Source: Lachnospiraceae bacterium
GTDB lineage: Bacteria > Bacillota > Clostridia > Lachnospirales > Lachnospiraceae
Assembly (NCBI GenBank): GCA_003979345.1
Contig: RYVZ01000050.1
Span: forward strand, 1 to 17,067
Direction of reading: 5' to 3'
Length of the DNA stretch: 17,067 nucleotides
Made by a program: the position numbers and the translations under genes. Below the pieces are notes generated by a model. That model did no database searches. It saw nothing but the letters and a program-made list of their open reading frames with translations, and was not told the origin of the DNA. The stretch's first letter is position 1; every line of letters starts with the position of its first letter. This document shows positions 1 through 7,730 of this stretch, one piece after another.

Positions 1-19
1 AGATGTGTATAAGAGACAG
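1..19 (+). other. Tn5/Nextera mosaic-end adapter remnant
   Basis: The first 19 bases, AGATGTGTATAAGAGACAG, match exactly the Tn5 transposase mosaic end used in tagmentation library kits. They lie at the extreme edge of the window, so they are most simply untrimmed adapter carried into the assembly. Native sequence probably starts at base 20. The true upstream neighbour of efp is therefore unknown. Confidence 0.93.
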
Positions 20-69
20 GTATAAACTAAATGGGAATTATAAAGTGAATATGGCGGGAGGATTATTTT

Positions 70-627
70 ATGATATCTGCAGGTGATTTTAGAAACGGCA
101 TCACCATCGAGTTAGACGGTAACATTTTCCAGATCATTGAGTTCCAGCATGTGAAACCGGGCAAGGGCGCTGCCTTTGTCAGAACGAAGCTGAAAAATAT
201 TGTCAACGGAGGCGTTGTCGAGAAAACCTTCAGACCGACTGAGAAATGTCCGCAGGCACGTATTGACAGAAAAGAAATGCAGTATCTGTATGAAGACGGC
301 GGTTTATATAATTTCATGGATACCGAGACTTACGATCAGGTTGCGCTGAACGCAGACACGGTCGGCGATACGCTGAAGTTCGTCAAGGAAAACGAAATGG
401 TCAAAGTATGCTCTCATAACGGGAATGTATTTGCGATTGAGCCGCCTCTTTTTGTAGAGTTGGAGATTACCGATACCGAGCCGGGATTTAAGGGTGATAC
501 CGCAACGGGTGCGACCAAGCCGGCAACGGTGGAGACCGGTGCGCAGGTCAGTGTTCCGCTGTTTGTCAATCAGGGGGACAAGATCAAGATCGATACGAGA
601 ACCGGTGAGTATCTTTCCCGTGCATAA
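70..627 (+). CDS. efp: Elongation factor P
   Basis: Translation factor that binds between the P and E sites of the ribosome and relieves stalling at consecutive prolines. The 185-residue product has the normal family length and three-domain order: KOW-like N-terminal domain (about 3-60), central OB domain (about 67-122) and C-terminal OB domain (about 128-184). The tip loop reads KPGKGAAF, with the usually modified lysine at position 32, as in B. subtilis EF-P and unlike the arginine of EarP-type proteins. The C-terminal stretch ending GDKIKIDTRTGEYLSRA is typical. A GGGAGG ribosome binding site lies about 8 bases before this ATG. No gene for a lysine-modifying enzyme is visible nearby. The gene is followed by a strong terminator and appears to be the last gene of its transcript. 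Confidence 0.97.
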   Translation: MISAGDFRNGITIELDGNIFQIIEFQHVKPGKGAAFVRTKLKNIVNGGVVEKTFRPTEKCPQARIDRKEMQYLYEDGGLYNFMDTETYDQVALNADTVGDTLKFVKENEMVKVCSHNGNVFAIEPPLFVELEITDTEPGFKGDTATGATKPATVETGAQVSVPLFVNQGDKIKIDTRTGEYLSRA

Positions 628-697
628 GACGCCAGTGGCAATTTTTTCGGGACAGCCGTATTTGACGGCTGAGTGATACAGCTGCATAAAAACTGAT

Positions 698-747
698 AAG
701 ACAATGAAGAAGATTCCTAAGGAGCATTCTTTTTCATTGTCTTTTTT
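698..747 (+). terminator. Intrinsic terminator after efp
   Basis: Near-perfect hairpin: the left arm AAGACAATGAAGAAGA pairs with the right arm TCTTTTTCATTGTCTT (one G-U pair), with a small interrupted top, and ends in a T-run at 741-747. It isolates efp from the DUF5688 gene, which starts 31 bases later. Confidence 0.85.
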
Positions 748-777
748 ATTGCTTTCAGAAAGGAGTATAACGATAAT

Positions 778-1755
778 ATGATGAGTCAAAAAATGACAGA
801 GAATAAGCAGATGACCAAAATGTGTTTTGCAGAGCAGGTGGCAGCCGGCTTAAAAAATGCGATCGGCGGGAATTCTGAGGTCCTGATACAGAATGTCCGT
901 AAGAATAACGGTGTTGTATTGACAGGGGTGAGTATATTTTCGAAGGACAGGAACATGTCTCCTACCATCTATCTGGAGGGCAGTTATGAGCAATATCTGG
1001 AGGGGGAGGATATGGAGGAGATCGTGAAGGAGCTCCATGCCTGTTATACGGAAAACTGCCCGGAGAATGCCTTTGACACGGATTTTTTTATTGATTATGA
1101 GCTGGTCAGGGAACGGATCGCTTACCGGCTGGTCAACCGTGAAAAAAACGCGGACTTCTTAAAGGAGGTCCCGTTTATTCCCTATCTGGATATGGCGATC
1201 ATATTTTTTTGCAAGATCGAGCACGAGGAACTGGGAAGCGGCATGATACAGATAAGAAACGAACATATGCGGCTTTGGGGAGCAGAGAAGGAGCGGCTGT
1301 TTTATGATGCGGAGCGCAATATGCGCAGACTCTGCCCGGAGCTGATCTGTACGATACAGGAACTTTTAGAGAGTGCCGGGGATGAGCAGGAAATACCGGA
1401 GGACATGCTCAGGGAGGCAGGCGAGTCAGGAAAACTGCAGATGCTTGTGATCACGAATTCTGGCAAAAGCTATGGTGCAGCTGTTATCTTATATGAGGGA
1501 GTTTTGGACGGACTTTCGGAGCGCATGCAGAGCAGTCTTGCCATTCTGCCCAGTTCCGTGCATGAGATGATCGTTCTTCCGGTGAAAAATGAAGAGGAAG
1601 CGGCGGCGTTTTGCGGAATGGTCCGTGAGATCAACGAAACGCAGGTGGAAACGGAGGAGGTATTGACGGACAGCGTTTATTTTTATGATAAACATATGCA
1701 TGTGCTGACAATTTCTAATAAAAAGATTGACGAATGCGTCCCAAAGGCGCTATAG
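778..1755 (+). CDS. DUF5688 family protein
   Basis: A 325-residue soluble protein with no signal peptide or membrane segment. It resembles the DUF5688 family found in Lachnospiraceae and relatives, often as several paralogues per genome; the function is unknown. The family assignment comes from recognising the overall pattern: an N-terminal basic/amphipathic stretch, the segment VPFIPYLDMAIIFFCKIEHE at about 131-150, and an acidic C-terminal half including ITNSGKSYGAAVILYEGVLD (about 225-244). AAGGAG at 760-765 precedes the ATG. A second ATG follows immediately (781), so the start could be one codon later. It lies just after the efp terminator and about 100 bases before the DUF3737 gene, and no promoter was recognised with confidence. 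Family call fairly sure; role unknown. Confidence 0.8.
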   Translation: MMSQKMTENKQMTKMCFAEQVAAGLKNAIGGNSEVLIQNVRKNNGVVLTGVSIFSKDRNMSPTIYLEGSYEQYLEGEDMEEIVKELHACYTENCPENAFDTDFFIDYELVRERIAYRLVNREKNADFLKEVPFIPYLDMAIIFFCKIEHEELGSGMIQIRNEHMRLWGAEKERLFYDAERNMRRLCPELICTIQELLESAGDEQEIPEDMLREAGESGKLQMLVITNSGKSYGAAVILYEGVLDGLSERMQSSLAILPSSVHEMIVLPVKNEEEAAAFCGMVREINETQVETEEVLTDSVYFYDKHMHVLTISNKKIDECVPKAL

Positions 1756-1856
1756 TGAAAGACAGTTGTATGCTTCGTTAACAGGCAGACAGATAATGAA
1801 GGACAGGGATGTTCTGAAAGAATGCCCCGATTTTTAGAGAGGAAGGCGGTATCATC

Positions 1857-2720
1857 ATGGAATATGCAAAAACATATCAAAACCAGCGTTATGACGAAGA
1901 GAGGGCGTTATATGGAGTGCGGGATGCACTGGTGGAGAACTGTGTGTTTGACGGACCTGCGGACGGTGAATCGGCATTAAAAGAGTGTAAGCACATTACG
2001 GTTCGAGACTGTAGCTTCATGCTGCGTTATCCGCTTTGGCATGTGGAGCACGCAGAGTTGGAGGGGTGTGCGCTGTCAGAGGACTGTCGTGCAGCGTTTT
2101 GGTATGATCGGGACATCCTGATTAAGAATTGTAATCTGAGCGGGATCAAGGCGCTGCGTGAGTGTACGGACGTTAAGGTGCACGACTGCCATGTCGAGTC
2201 CAAGGAGCTTTTTTGGCGCTGTAACCATGTTTCGGTACAAGACAGCAGTTTACAGAGCGAGTATCCTTTTTTCGAGACAAAGGATCTGGAGATTGAGGAT
2301 TGTGTCATCATGGGAAAGTATTCTTTCCAGTATGTAGAAAATGCGATGATACATAAGTGTGATCTGAATACAAAGGACGCGTTCTGGCACTGCCGGAATG
2401 TTACAGTAGCGGACAGTACAATAAAGGGAGAATATTTGGGCTGGTATTCTGAAAACTTAAAGCTCGTGCGCTGCAGGATCGTTGGAACGCAGCCACTTTG
2501 CTATGCAAAGGGACTGATATTGGAGGACTGCACGATGGAGGAAACGGATCTCGCGTTTGAATACAGTGACGTTACGGCGGATATCATCGGCGATATCGAG
2601 AGTGTGAAAAATCCGCTCTCCGGACGGATACGCGCGTATCATATCGGTGAGATCGTACGCGGGGACTCTGTGATGGGAGATGGGAACTGCGAGATCATAA
2701 CAGGATTCAAACGCGACTGA
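1857..2720 (+). CDS. DUF3737 family right-handed beta-helix-like protein
   Basis: A 287-residue cytoplasmic protein built of about eleven imperfect repeats of 18-25 residues. Each carries a short strand ending in a Cys- or Ser-containing turn (ENCVFDG, RDCSFM, EGCALS, KNCNLSG, HDCHVES, QDSSLQS, EDCVIMG, HKCDLNT, ADSTIKG, VRCRIVG, EDCTMEE). This rung pattern indicates a parallel beta-helix of the pectate-lyase-like fold, and the whole protein matches the DUF3737 family of Firmicutes and Actinobacteria, whose activity is not established. The N-terminus (MEYAKTYQNQRYDEERALYG) is the family's characteristic opening. GAGAGGAAGG at 1837-1846 supports this start. It has no secretion signal, so polysaccharide lyase activity outside the cell is unlikely. 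It is probably transcribed separately from livK, which has its own promoter. Confidence 0.85.
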   Translation: MEYAKTYQNQRYDEERALYGVRDALVENCVFDGPADGESALKECKHITVRDCSFMLRYPLWHVEHAELEGCALSEDCRAAFWYDRDILIKNCNLSGIKALRECTDVKVHDCHVESKELFWRCNHVSVQDSSLQSEYPFFETKDLEIEDCVIMGKYSFQYVENAMIHKCDLNTKDAFWHCRNVTVADSTIKGEYLGWYSENLKLVRCRIVGTQPLCYAKGLILEDCTMEETDLAFEYSDVTADIIGDIESVKNPLSGRIRAYHIGEIVRGDSVMGDGNCEIITGFKRD

Positions 2721-2768
2721 GAAGATATTTTTGCCGTCCAAACCAGTGAAATTTTGTATATTTGTATG

Positions 2769-2786
2769 ATTGTATACAATTTTCTG
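2769..2786 (+). promoter_or_regulatory. Operator-like palindrome upstream of livK promoter
   Basis: ATTGTATACAAT (2769-2780) is a perfect 12-base palindrome ending six bases before the -35 box. Its TTGTATACAA core resembles operators of FadR-type GntR regulators. It overlaps AATTTTCTG (2778-2786), which equals the left half of the CodY box; the full 15-base CodY consensus matches at only 10 of 15 positions. Either regulator would suit an amino-acid uptake operon, but which protein binds is inference. Confidence 0.4.
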
Positions 2787-2815
2787 TTGACATTTTCCGC
2801 TTCGTGGAGTATATT
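2787..2815 (+). promoter_or_regulatory. Sigma-A promoter of the liv operon
   Basis: TTGACA (2787-2792), a 17-base spacer and TATATT (2810-2815). This is a near-consensus housekeeping promoter and predicts transcription from about 2822, giving a leader of roughly 55 bases before livK. No other good promoter is seen before livH, so it probably drives livKHMGF. Confidence 0.8.
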
Positions 2816-2877
2816 TAGCACAACAAAAAGCAGGAGGAGGCTTTTGGTTTATCTGATCAAGAAGGAGGAGAATGATT

Positions 2878-4074
2878 ATGAAAAAATTCAGAAAAGCAAT
2901 GGGACTTGTTCTGGCGTCTGCAATGCTTGTGGCATCGCTTGCTGCGTGCGGCGGGGACGACAAGGTGAAGGATCAGAATGCAGGATCCGGTAGTTCAAAC
3001 GGTGAAGCAGTCTTAAAGATCGGCGGCATCGGACCGCTGACGGGCGGAAATGCCGTTTACGGACAGGCGGCTATGAACGGTGCACAGATCGCGATCGACG
3101 AGATCAACGAAGCAGGCGGTATCAACGGCATGATGATCGAGTTTAATGCGCAGGATGACGAGGCTGACCCTGATAAGGGCGTCAATGCGTATAATAACTT
3201 AAAGGACTGGGGCATGCAGATCCTGATGGGCTGCGTAACGTCAGGTTCCTGTACGGCAGTTTCCGATTACGCGCATGAGGATAATCTCTTTCTGTTAACA
3301 CCGTCCGCATCTTCACTGACGAGCATTACTTATGACAATGCGTTCCGCGTATGCTTCTCAGATCCGAATCAGGGCGTGGGTGCCGCGGACTATATTTCCC
3401 AGCATCAGCTCGCGTCAAAGGTCGCGATCATTTATGATAACTCAGATGTGTATTCTTCAGGTATTACCGAGAAGTTTACGGCAGAGGCAAATAATATCGG
3501 CCTTGAGATCGTTGCAAGCGAAGCGTTCAACGCCGATAATAAGACGGACTTTTCCGTACAGCTTCAGGCGGCAAAGGATGCAGGAGCTGAGCTCGTATTC
3601 CTTCCGATCTATTACAATGAAGCTTCCCTGATCCTTTCACAGGCGGCTGCGATGGAGTATCAGCCGATGTTCTTTGGCTGTGACGGACTTGACGGCATCC
3701 TTGGCGGTGTGGAGAACTTTGACCTTGCTCTGGCTGAGGGAGTCATGCTCTTAACGCCGTTTGCAGCAGATGCAACGGATGATATGACAGTCAGCTTTGT
3801 GACGAAGTATCAGGAGAAATATGGCGAGATCCCGAATCAGTTTGCGGCGGACAGCTATGATGCGATCTATATCATTAAGGCTGCAATGGAAAAAGCGGGT
3901 GTTACGGCAGAGATGAGCGTGTCTGAAATGTGTGATGCAATGAAAGCAGCCATGACGCAAATTACGGTTGACGGTCTGACTGGTTCCGCCATCACATGGA
4001 GCGAAGACGGCGAGCCTACCAAGGCTCCGAAGGCGGTCGTGATCGAGAATGGCGCTTATAAGGCAATGGAATAA
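2878..4074 (+). CDS. livK: Branched-chain amino acid ABC transporter, substrate-binding lipoprotein
   Basis: Extracytoplasmic binding protein that captures a branched-chain or other neutral amino acid and delivers it to the LivHM permease. 398 residues, usual for Gram-positive members. It begins with a lipoprotein signal: basic MKKFRKA, a hydrophobic stretch, and the lipobox LAAC with the lipidated Cys at 24, followed by an acidic, Ser/Gly-rich linker. The mature part shows the Peripla_BP_6 fold: a segment with IGPLTGGNAVYGQAAMNG, then INEAGGINGMMIEF and DDEADPDKGVNAYNNL. I chose ATG 2878 because AGGAGG (2863-2868) lies 9 bases before it; ATG 2872 is only 3 bases from that site and would add two residues. 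First gene of livKHMGF. Exact substrate cannot be read from sequence; Leu/Ile/Val is the family default. Confidence 0.93.
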   Translation: MKKFRKAMGLVLASAMLVASLAACGGDDKVKDQNAGSGSSNGEAVLKIGGIGPLTGGNAVYGQAAMNGAQIAIDEINEAGGINGMMIEFNAQDDEADPDKGVNAYNNLKDWGMQILMGCVTSGSCTAVSDYAHEDNLFLLTPSASSLTSITYDNAFRVCFSDPNQGVGAADYISQHQLASKVAIIYDNSDVYSSGITEKFTAEANNIGLEIVASEAFNADNKTDFSVQLQAAKDAGAELVFLPIYYNEASLILSQAAAMEYQPMFFGCDGLDGILGGVENFDLALAEGVMLLTPFAADATDDMTVSFVTKYQEKYGEIPNQFAADSYDAIYIIKAAMEKAGVTAEMSVSEMCDAMKAAMTQITVDGLTGSAITWSEDGEPTKAPKAVVIENGAYKAME

Positions 4075-4098
4075 TTGGTAAGCAAAACAGATGGTAGC

Positions 4099-4130
4099 CA
4101 AAGAGTTTCGCGCTAGCGCGAAACTCTTTG
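4099..4130 (+). repeat. Perfect 32-base palindrome (hairpin) between livK and livH
   Basis: The segment reads identically on both strands. In RNA it would form a 14-bp stem (CAAAGAGTTTCGCG pairing with CGCGAAACTCTTTG) closed by a CUAG loop. It is not followed by a U-run, so a full terminator is unlikely. A stem that protects the 3' end of livK mRNA or partly attenuates transcription, allowing more binding protein than permease, is the likely role by analogy with other binding-protein transport operons. Confidence 0.8.
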
Positions 4131-4151
4131 TGCATTCGCGAGGGGTGTCCT

Positions 4152-5036
4152 ATGAGATTTTTAACTTCTTTTATCAATGGTATCAGTCTTGGCAGTGTAT
4201 ATGCGATCATTGCACTTGGTTATACAATGGTATACGGCATAGCAAAAATGCTGAATTTTGCGCATGGTGACGTCATTATGGTCGGCGCGTATGCGGCATT
4301 TGTCATGCTCAATCAGATCGGACTGCCGGTTTATGTGGCAATTCCCGTGTCTATGGTAGTATGTACAGTGCTTGGACTCATCATTGAAAGGTTTGCATAT
4401 CGTCCGCTCAGAAAGGCGGCGTCCCCGCTGGCGGTGCTGATCACGGCGATCGGTGTGAGTTATCTGCTGCAGAATTTGGCGCTTTTGATCTTTGGGGCAA
4501 ATACGAGAAGTTTTTCGTCTGTCGTTCATCTGAAATCTCTGCGGCTTTTTGACGGAAGGATTATCATTACAGGTGAAATGATAGTCAATGCAGTCGTTTG
4601 TATTGTCATTATGACCGGATTGACACTTTTTGTAAATAAGACGAAGCAGGGTCAGGCAATGCGTGCAGTTTCTGAGGATAAGGGTGCGGCGCAGCTCATG
4701 GGGATCAATGCAAACGGAACGATTGCGCTGACCTTTGCGATCGGTGCGGCGCTGGCTGCCGTTGCAGGCGTGCTGATGTGCTCCTCTTATCCTGCGCTTA
4801 CGCCGTATACAGGGGCAATGCCGGGAATCAAAGCGTTTGTCGCTGCCGTGTTCGGCGGTATTGGCTCAATACCTGGTGCTTTTATTGGCGGGATTCTTTT
4901 GGGTGTGATCGAAGTTTTGGGGAAGTCTTATATTTCTTCCCAGCTTGGTGATGCGATCGTATTTTCCGTACTGATCATTGTACTGCTTGTGAAACCGACC
5001 GGAATTCTCGGTAAAAATATTCAGGAAAAGGTATAG
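4152..5036 (+). CDS. livH: Branched-chain amino acid ABC transporter permease LivH
   Basis: Inner-membrane permease subunit that pairs with LivM to form the translocation channel. 294 residues, the usual length, and mostly hydrophobic with about eight membrane helices. Family landmarks: the opening FINGISLGSVYAIIALGYTM, then YGIAKMLNFAHGDVIMVGAY, a central GQAMRAVSEDKGAAQLMGIN segment (the cytoplasmic loop contacting the ATPases) and GIKAFVAAVFGGIGSIPGAF near the C-terminus. The chosen ATG has GAGGGG about 6 bases upstream. A TTG at 4128 in the same frame would add eight residues but sits inside the hairpin and lacks a ribosome binding site. Second gene of the liv operon; its stop overlaps the livM ribosome binding site. 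Confidence 0.95.
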   Translation: MRFLTSFINGISLGSVYAIIALGYTMVYGIAKMLNFAHGDVIMVGAYAAFVMLNQIGLPVYVAIPVSMVVCTVLGLIIERFAYRPLRKAASPLAVLITAIGVSYLLQNLALLIFGANTRSFSSVVHLKSLRLFDGRIIITGEMIVNAVVCIVIMTGLTLFVNKTKQGQAMRAVSEDKGAAQLMGINANGTIALTFAIGAALAAVAGVLMCSSYPALTPYTGAMPGIKAFVAAVFGGIGSIPGAFIGGILLGVIEVLGKSYISSQLGDAIVFSVLIIVLLVKPTGILGKNIQEKV

Positions 5037-5045
5037 GAGGTGATC
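5035..5045 (+). promoter_or_regulatory. Full-length anti-16S ribosome binding site of livM
   Basis: AGGAGGTGATC is complementary over 11 bases to the 3' end of 16S rRNA (GATCACCTCCT). It overlaps the livH stop codon and sits just before the livM ATG at 5048. This suggests efficient initiation coupled to termination on livH. Confidence 0.75.
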
Positions 5046-5047
5046 GT

Positions 5048-6172
5048 ATGTGGAAAAAGTTAAGTAAAGGCACGAGAAAAAATACGGTTACTTATCTATT
5101 GGTGATCGTGACATATCTGGTTATGAGTATTCTGCAGAGCGGAGGTCATCTCTCGAATCTGATATCCGGAATGCTTGTTCTGTTGTGTGTATATGCGATC
5201 ATGGCGGTATCCTTAAATCTGACGGTTGGCGTGCTTGGGGAGCTCAGCTTAGGCCATGCGGGTTTTATGTGCGTGGGCGCGTTTTCAAGCGCACTGTTTA
5301 CCCAGCTTACGGTGAGCACGGAAATGAATGCAAATGTCCGCTTCTTCTTCGCAATCGTGATCGGGATCGTGACAGCGGCGGTGTTCGGTTTCATGATCGG
5401 GATTCCGGTACTGCGTCTTAAGGGAGACTATCTGGCCATTGTGACGCTGGCATTTGGAGAGATCATTAAAAACCTTTGCAATGTGCTGTTTCTTGGGAAG
5501 GACAGCAGCGGGATCCATGTTTCCATGAAGGATACCATGTCGCTTGGCATGGGTGCGGACGGTGTTGTGATCATCAACGGTCCGCAGGGAATCACGCGGA
5601 CGCCGAAACAGGCGACATTTTTGATCGGTATGCTGATCCTTCTGATTTCACTCATCATTGTTTTGAATCTGATCAATTCCCGTACCGGTCGTGCGATCAT
5701 GTCCATCCGTGATAACCGGATCGCGGCGGAGTCCGTCGGCATCAATGTTACGAAATATAAGCTGCTTGCCTTTACAGTATCGGCGGCGATCGCCGGGGCG
5801 GCGGGCGCATTATATGCGCACAATACTTCATCTTTAATGGCGACGAGCGCCAAATTCGGCTATAATATGTCCATCATGTTTTTGGTATTTGTCGTACTGG
5901 GAGGAATCGGAAATATGCGCGGCGGTGTGATCGCGGCAGTCCTTCTCACTGTGCTGCCGGAAGTGCTTCGCTTTGCCGAGGATAAGCGTATGCTGATCTA
6001 TGCGATCGTATTGATCTTAGCAATGCTTTGGAACTGGGCACCCGCGGCGCGCACATTCCGGGAAAAATACGGTATCAGGCGCATCCTTGCCGCGCGGACG
6101 GGCAGGAAGGTCATCGGTTCAGAAGGCATCAATGCGTCCGAAAGCGGGAAGCAGAAAGAGGAGGAAATGTAA
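5048..6172 (+). CDS. livM: Branched-chain amino acid ABC transporter permease LivM
   Basis: Second membrane subunit of the LivHM channel. 374 residues with 8-9 hydrophobic segments. Landmarks: an early YAIMAVSLNLTVGVLGELSLGHAGFM segment region (GELSLGHAGF at about 65-74), LRLKGDYLAIVTLAFGEI at about 124-141, a cytoplasmic RTGRAIMSIRDNRIAAESVG loop that docks the ATPases, and VFVVLGGIGNMRGGVIAA near the end of the channel domain. The last about 50 residues after the final helix are basic then acidic, a hydrophilic tail whose length varies in the family. The ATG is 2 bases after a very strong ribosome binding site. Its stop is one base before the livG ATG, so the two are translationally coupled. 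Confidence 0.95.
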   Translation: MWKKLSKGTRKNTVTYLLVIVTYLVMSILQSGGHLSNLISGMLVLLCVYAIMAVSLNLTVGVLGELSLGHAGFMCVGAFSSALFTQLTVSTEMNANVRFFFAIVIGIVTAAVFGFMIGIPVLRLKGDYLAIVTLAFGEIIKNLCNVLFLGKDSSGIHVSMKDTMSLGMGADGVVIINGPQGITRTPKQATFLIGMLILLISLIIVLNLINSRTGRAIMSIRDNRIAAESVGINVTKYKLLAFTVSAAIAGAAGALYAHNTSSLMATSAKFGYNMSIMFLVFVVLGGIGNMRGGVIAAVLLTVLPEVLRFAEDKRMLIYAIVLILAMLWNWAPAARTFREKYGIRRILAARTGRKVIGSEGINASESGKQKEEEM

Positions 6173-6173
6173 G

Positions 6174-6932
6174 ATGGCGTTGCTGGATGTAAAGAATTTA
6201 AGCATTTCTTTCGGCGGTCTGCGTGCGGTGGACAGTTTCGAATTAACGATTGAGCAGGGGGAACTTTATGGACTGATCGGACCGAACGGAGCCGGAAAGA
6301 CCACGGTTTTTAATTTGTTGACGGGCGTATATAAACCGACAGAAGGAATTATTCTTCTGGATGGAAAAAATATTACGGGGCATAAGACGGCGCAGATCAA
6401 TCATGAGGGAATAGCACGAACTTTTCAGAATATCCGGCTTTTTAAGGATATGAGTGTGTTGGACAATGTAAAAGCCGGACTGCATCAGCATTATAAATAC
6501 AGTACGGCTTCCGGTATTTTCCGGCTTCCCGGTTATTACCGCATGGAAAAAAAGATGAATGAGCGTGCAATGGAGCTGCTGTCTGTTTTTGAACTCAATA
6601 AGGAGGCAGATTATCTCGCATCGAACCTTCCGTATGGGAAGCAGCGCAAACTTGAGATTGCCCGCGCGCTGGCGACTGAACCGAAGCTGCTTTTGCTGGA
6701 TGAGCCTGCCGCTGGAATGAATCCGAATGAAACGCAGGAACTTATGGATACGATCCGTTTTGTGCGCAAAGAATTTGGCATGACGATTCTCCTGATTGAG
6801 CATGATATGAAGCTTGTTTCCGGAATCTGTGAAAAACTGACGGTCTTAAATTTCGGAAGAATCCTGACACAGGGAGAGACTTCTGCAGTACTAAAAGATA
6901 AAGAAGTGATCGCGGCGTATCTGGGCGAATAG
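6174..6932 (+). CDS. livG: Branched-chain amino acid ABC transporter ATP-binding protein LivG
   Basis: One of two ATPases energising LivHM. 252 residues, standard for LivG. Motifs: Walker A GPNGAGKT (36-43), Q-loop Gln at 85 within GIARTFQNIRLF, the LivG-type signature NLPYGKQRKLEIARAL (151-166; PYGKQ in place of the classic SGGQ), Walker B LLLLDEP with catalytic Glu 177, and switch His 210 in LLIEHDM. The family-typical insertion between the Q-loop and signature (about 104-150) is present. The ATG follows AGAGGAGG (6157-6164) inside the 3' end of livM. A longer reading frame starts upstream at 6087 but that part overlaps livM and is not conserved-looking. All catalytic residues appear intact. 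Confidence 0.96.
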   Translation: MALLDVKNLSISFGGLRAVDSFELTIEQGELYGLIGPNGAGKTTVFNLLTGVYKPTEGIILLDGKNITGHKTAQINHEGIARTFQNIRLFKDMSVLDNVKAGLHQHYKYSTASGIFRLPGYYRMEKKMNERAMELLSVFELNKEADYLASNLPYGKQRKLEIARALATEPKLLLLDEPAAGMNPNETQELMDTIRFVRKEFGMTILLIEHDMKLVSGICEKLTVLNFGRILTQGETSAVLKDKEVIAAYLGE

Positions 6933-6959
6933 AAACAGAAAAGGAGCGTGATAAGAGTC

Positions 6960-7670
6960 ATGTCGATGCTTGAAGTGAATGAACTGAATGTATATTATGG
7001 CGTGATACAGGCAATTAAGGGAATCTCGTTTCATGTGAATGAGGGTGAGGTTGTGGCGCTGATCGGTGCGAATGGTGCCGGAAAGACGACGATCCTGCAT
7101 ACGATCACCGGATTGATCGAGGCAAAGAGCGGCGAGATTCTTTTTGAGGGTAAAAATATCACCAAAACAGCGGGGCATAAGATTGTTTCAATGGGTATGG
7201 CACATGTGCCGGAAGGCCGGCGCGTGTTTTCCGAGCTGACGGTGTTACAGAACTTAAAGCTTGGAGCATATACGAGAAAAGATAAGGATGAGATCGAACG
7301 GGCGCTTGAGACGGTATATGAGCGTTTTCCGCGGCTTTATGAGCGCAAAAATCAGACTGCGGGTACCATGAGCGGCGGTGAACAACAGATGCTTGCCATG
7401 GGGCGCGCGCTGATGTCACATCCAAAGCTGATTTTGATGGATGAGCCGTCCATGGGGCTTTCCCCGATTTTTGTGAACGAGATTTTTGATATTATTCAGA
7501 AAGTCAGCGCTTCCGGGACAACGGTGCTTTTGGTGGAGCAGAATGCAAAAAAAGCGCTGACGATCGCAGACCGGGCATATGTACTGGAAACAGGACTTAT
7601 CGTTAAGGAGGGGGCAGCCGATGAGATGCTTCATGATGATACGATCAGAAAGGCATATCTGGGTGAGTAG
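6960..7670 (+). CDS. livF: Branched-chain amino acid ABC transporter ATP-binding protein LivF
   Basis: Partner ATPase of LivG. 236 residues, standard for LivF. Motifs: Walker A GANGAGKT (36-43), the LivF hallmark HVPEGRRVF (82-90), signature MSGGEQQMLAMGRAL (137-151), Walker B LILMDEP (157-163) and LLVEQNA, where Gln 194 occupies the switch-histidine position as is normal in LivF proteins. The ATG at 6960 gives MSMLEVNELNVYYG, the usual opening; AAGGAG lies 13 bases upstream, which is long. A GTG at 6948 is only one base from that ribosome binding site and is rejected; ATG 6966 is the other possibility. It is the last gene of the operon and is followed by a terminator 26 bases downstream. Confidence 0.95.
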   Translation: MSMLEVNELNVYYGVIQAIKGISFHVNEGEVVALIGANGAGKTTILHTITGLIEAKSGEILFEGKNITKTAGHKIVSMGMAHVPEGRRVFSELTVLQNLKLGAYTRKDKDEIERALETVYERFPRLYERKNQTAGTMSGGEQQMLAMGRALMSHPKLILMDEPSMGLSPIFVNEIFDIIQKVSASGTTVLLVEQNAKKALTIADRAYVLETGLIVKEGAADEMLHDDTIRKAYLGE

Positions 7671-7695
7671 CGAGTTGTGAAAGAACTGTGAATCA

Positions 7696-7730
7696 CATAA
7701 AAAAGGGTGCGTGGCACTCTTTTTTATGTT
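7696..7730 (+). terminator. Terminator of the liv operon
   Basis: ACATAAAAAAGGGTGC pairs with GCACTCTTTTTTATGT around a GTG loop, with a single G-U pair. The T-run is inside the right arm and A-run inside the left arm, so the structure could work in both directions. It closes livKHMGF. Confidence 0.88.

Noticed and set aside
304..789. Long minus-strand open frame opposite efp
   Set aside because: It is a shadow of efp and its terminator, with no ribosome binding site or recognisable domain.
2844..2993. Possible leader peptide from TTG after AGGAGGAGG in the livK leader
   Set aside because: Non-ATG start, overlaps livK in another frame, and shows no regulatory amino-acid run such as Leu/Ile/Val codons.
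4128..4151. Upstream TTG start extending livH by eight residues
   Set aside because: It lies within the right arm of the perfect palindrome, has no ribosome binding site, and the ATG at 4152 has GAGGGG and gives the usual family N-terminus.
6087..6173. 29-residue N-terminal extension of livG
   Set aside because: It overlaps the livM coding sequence; ATG 6174 has a strong ribosome binding site and gives standard LivG length.
6948..6959. GTG start for livF
   Set aside because: Only one base from the AAGGAG site; ATG 6960 gives the family-typical start.
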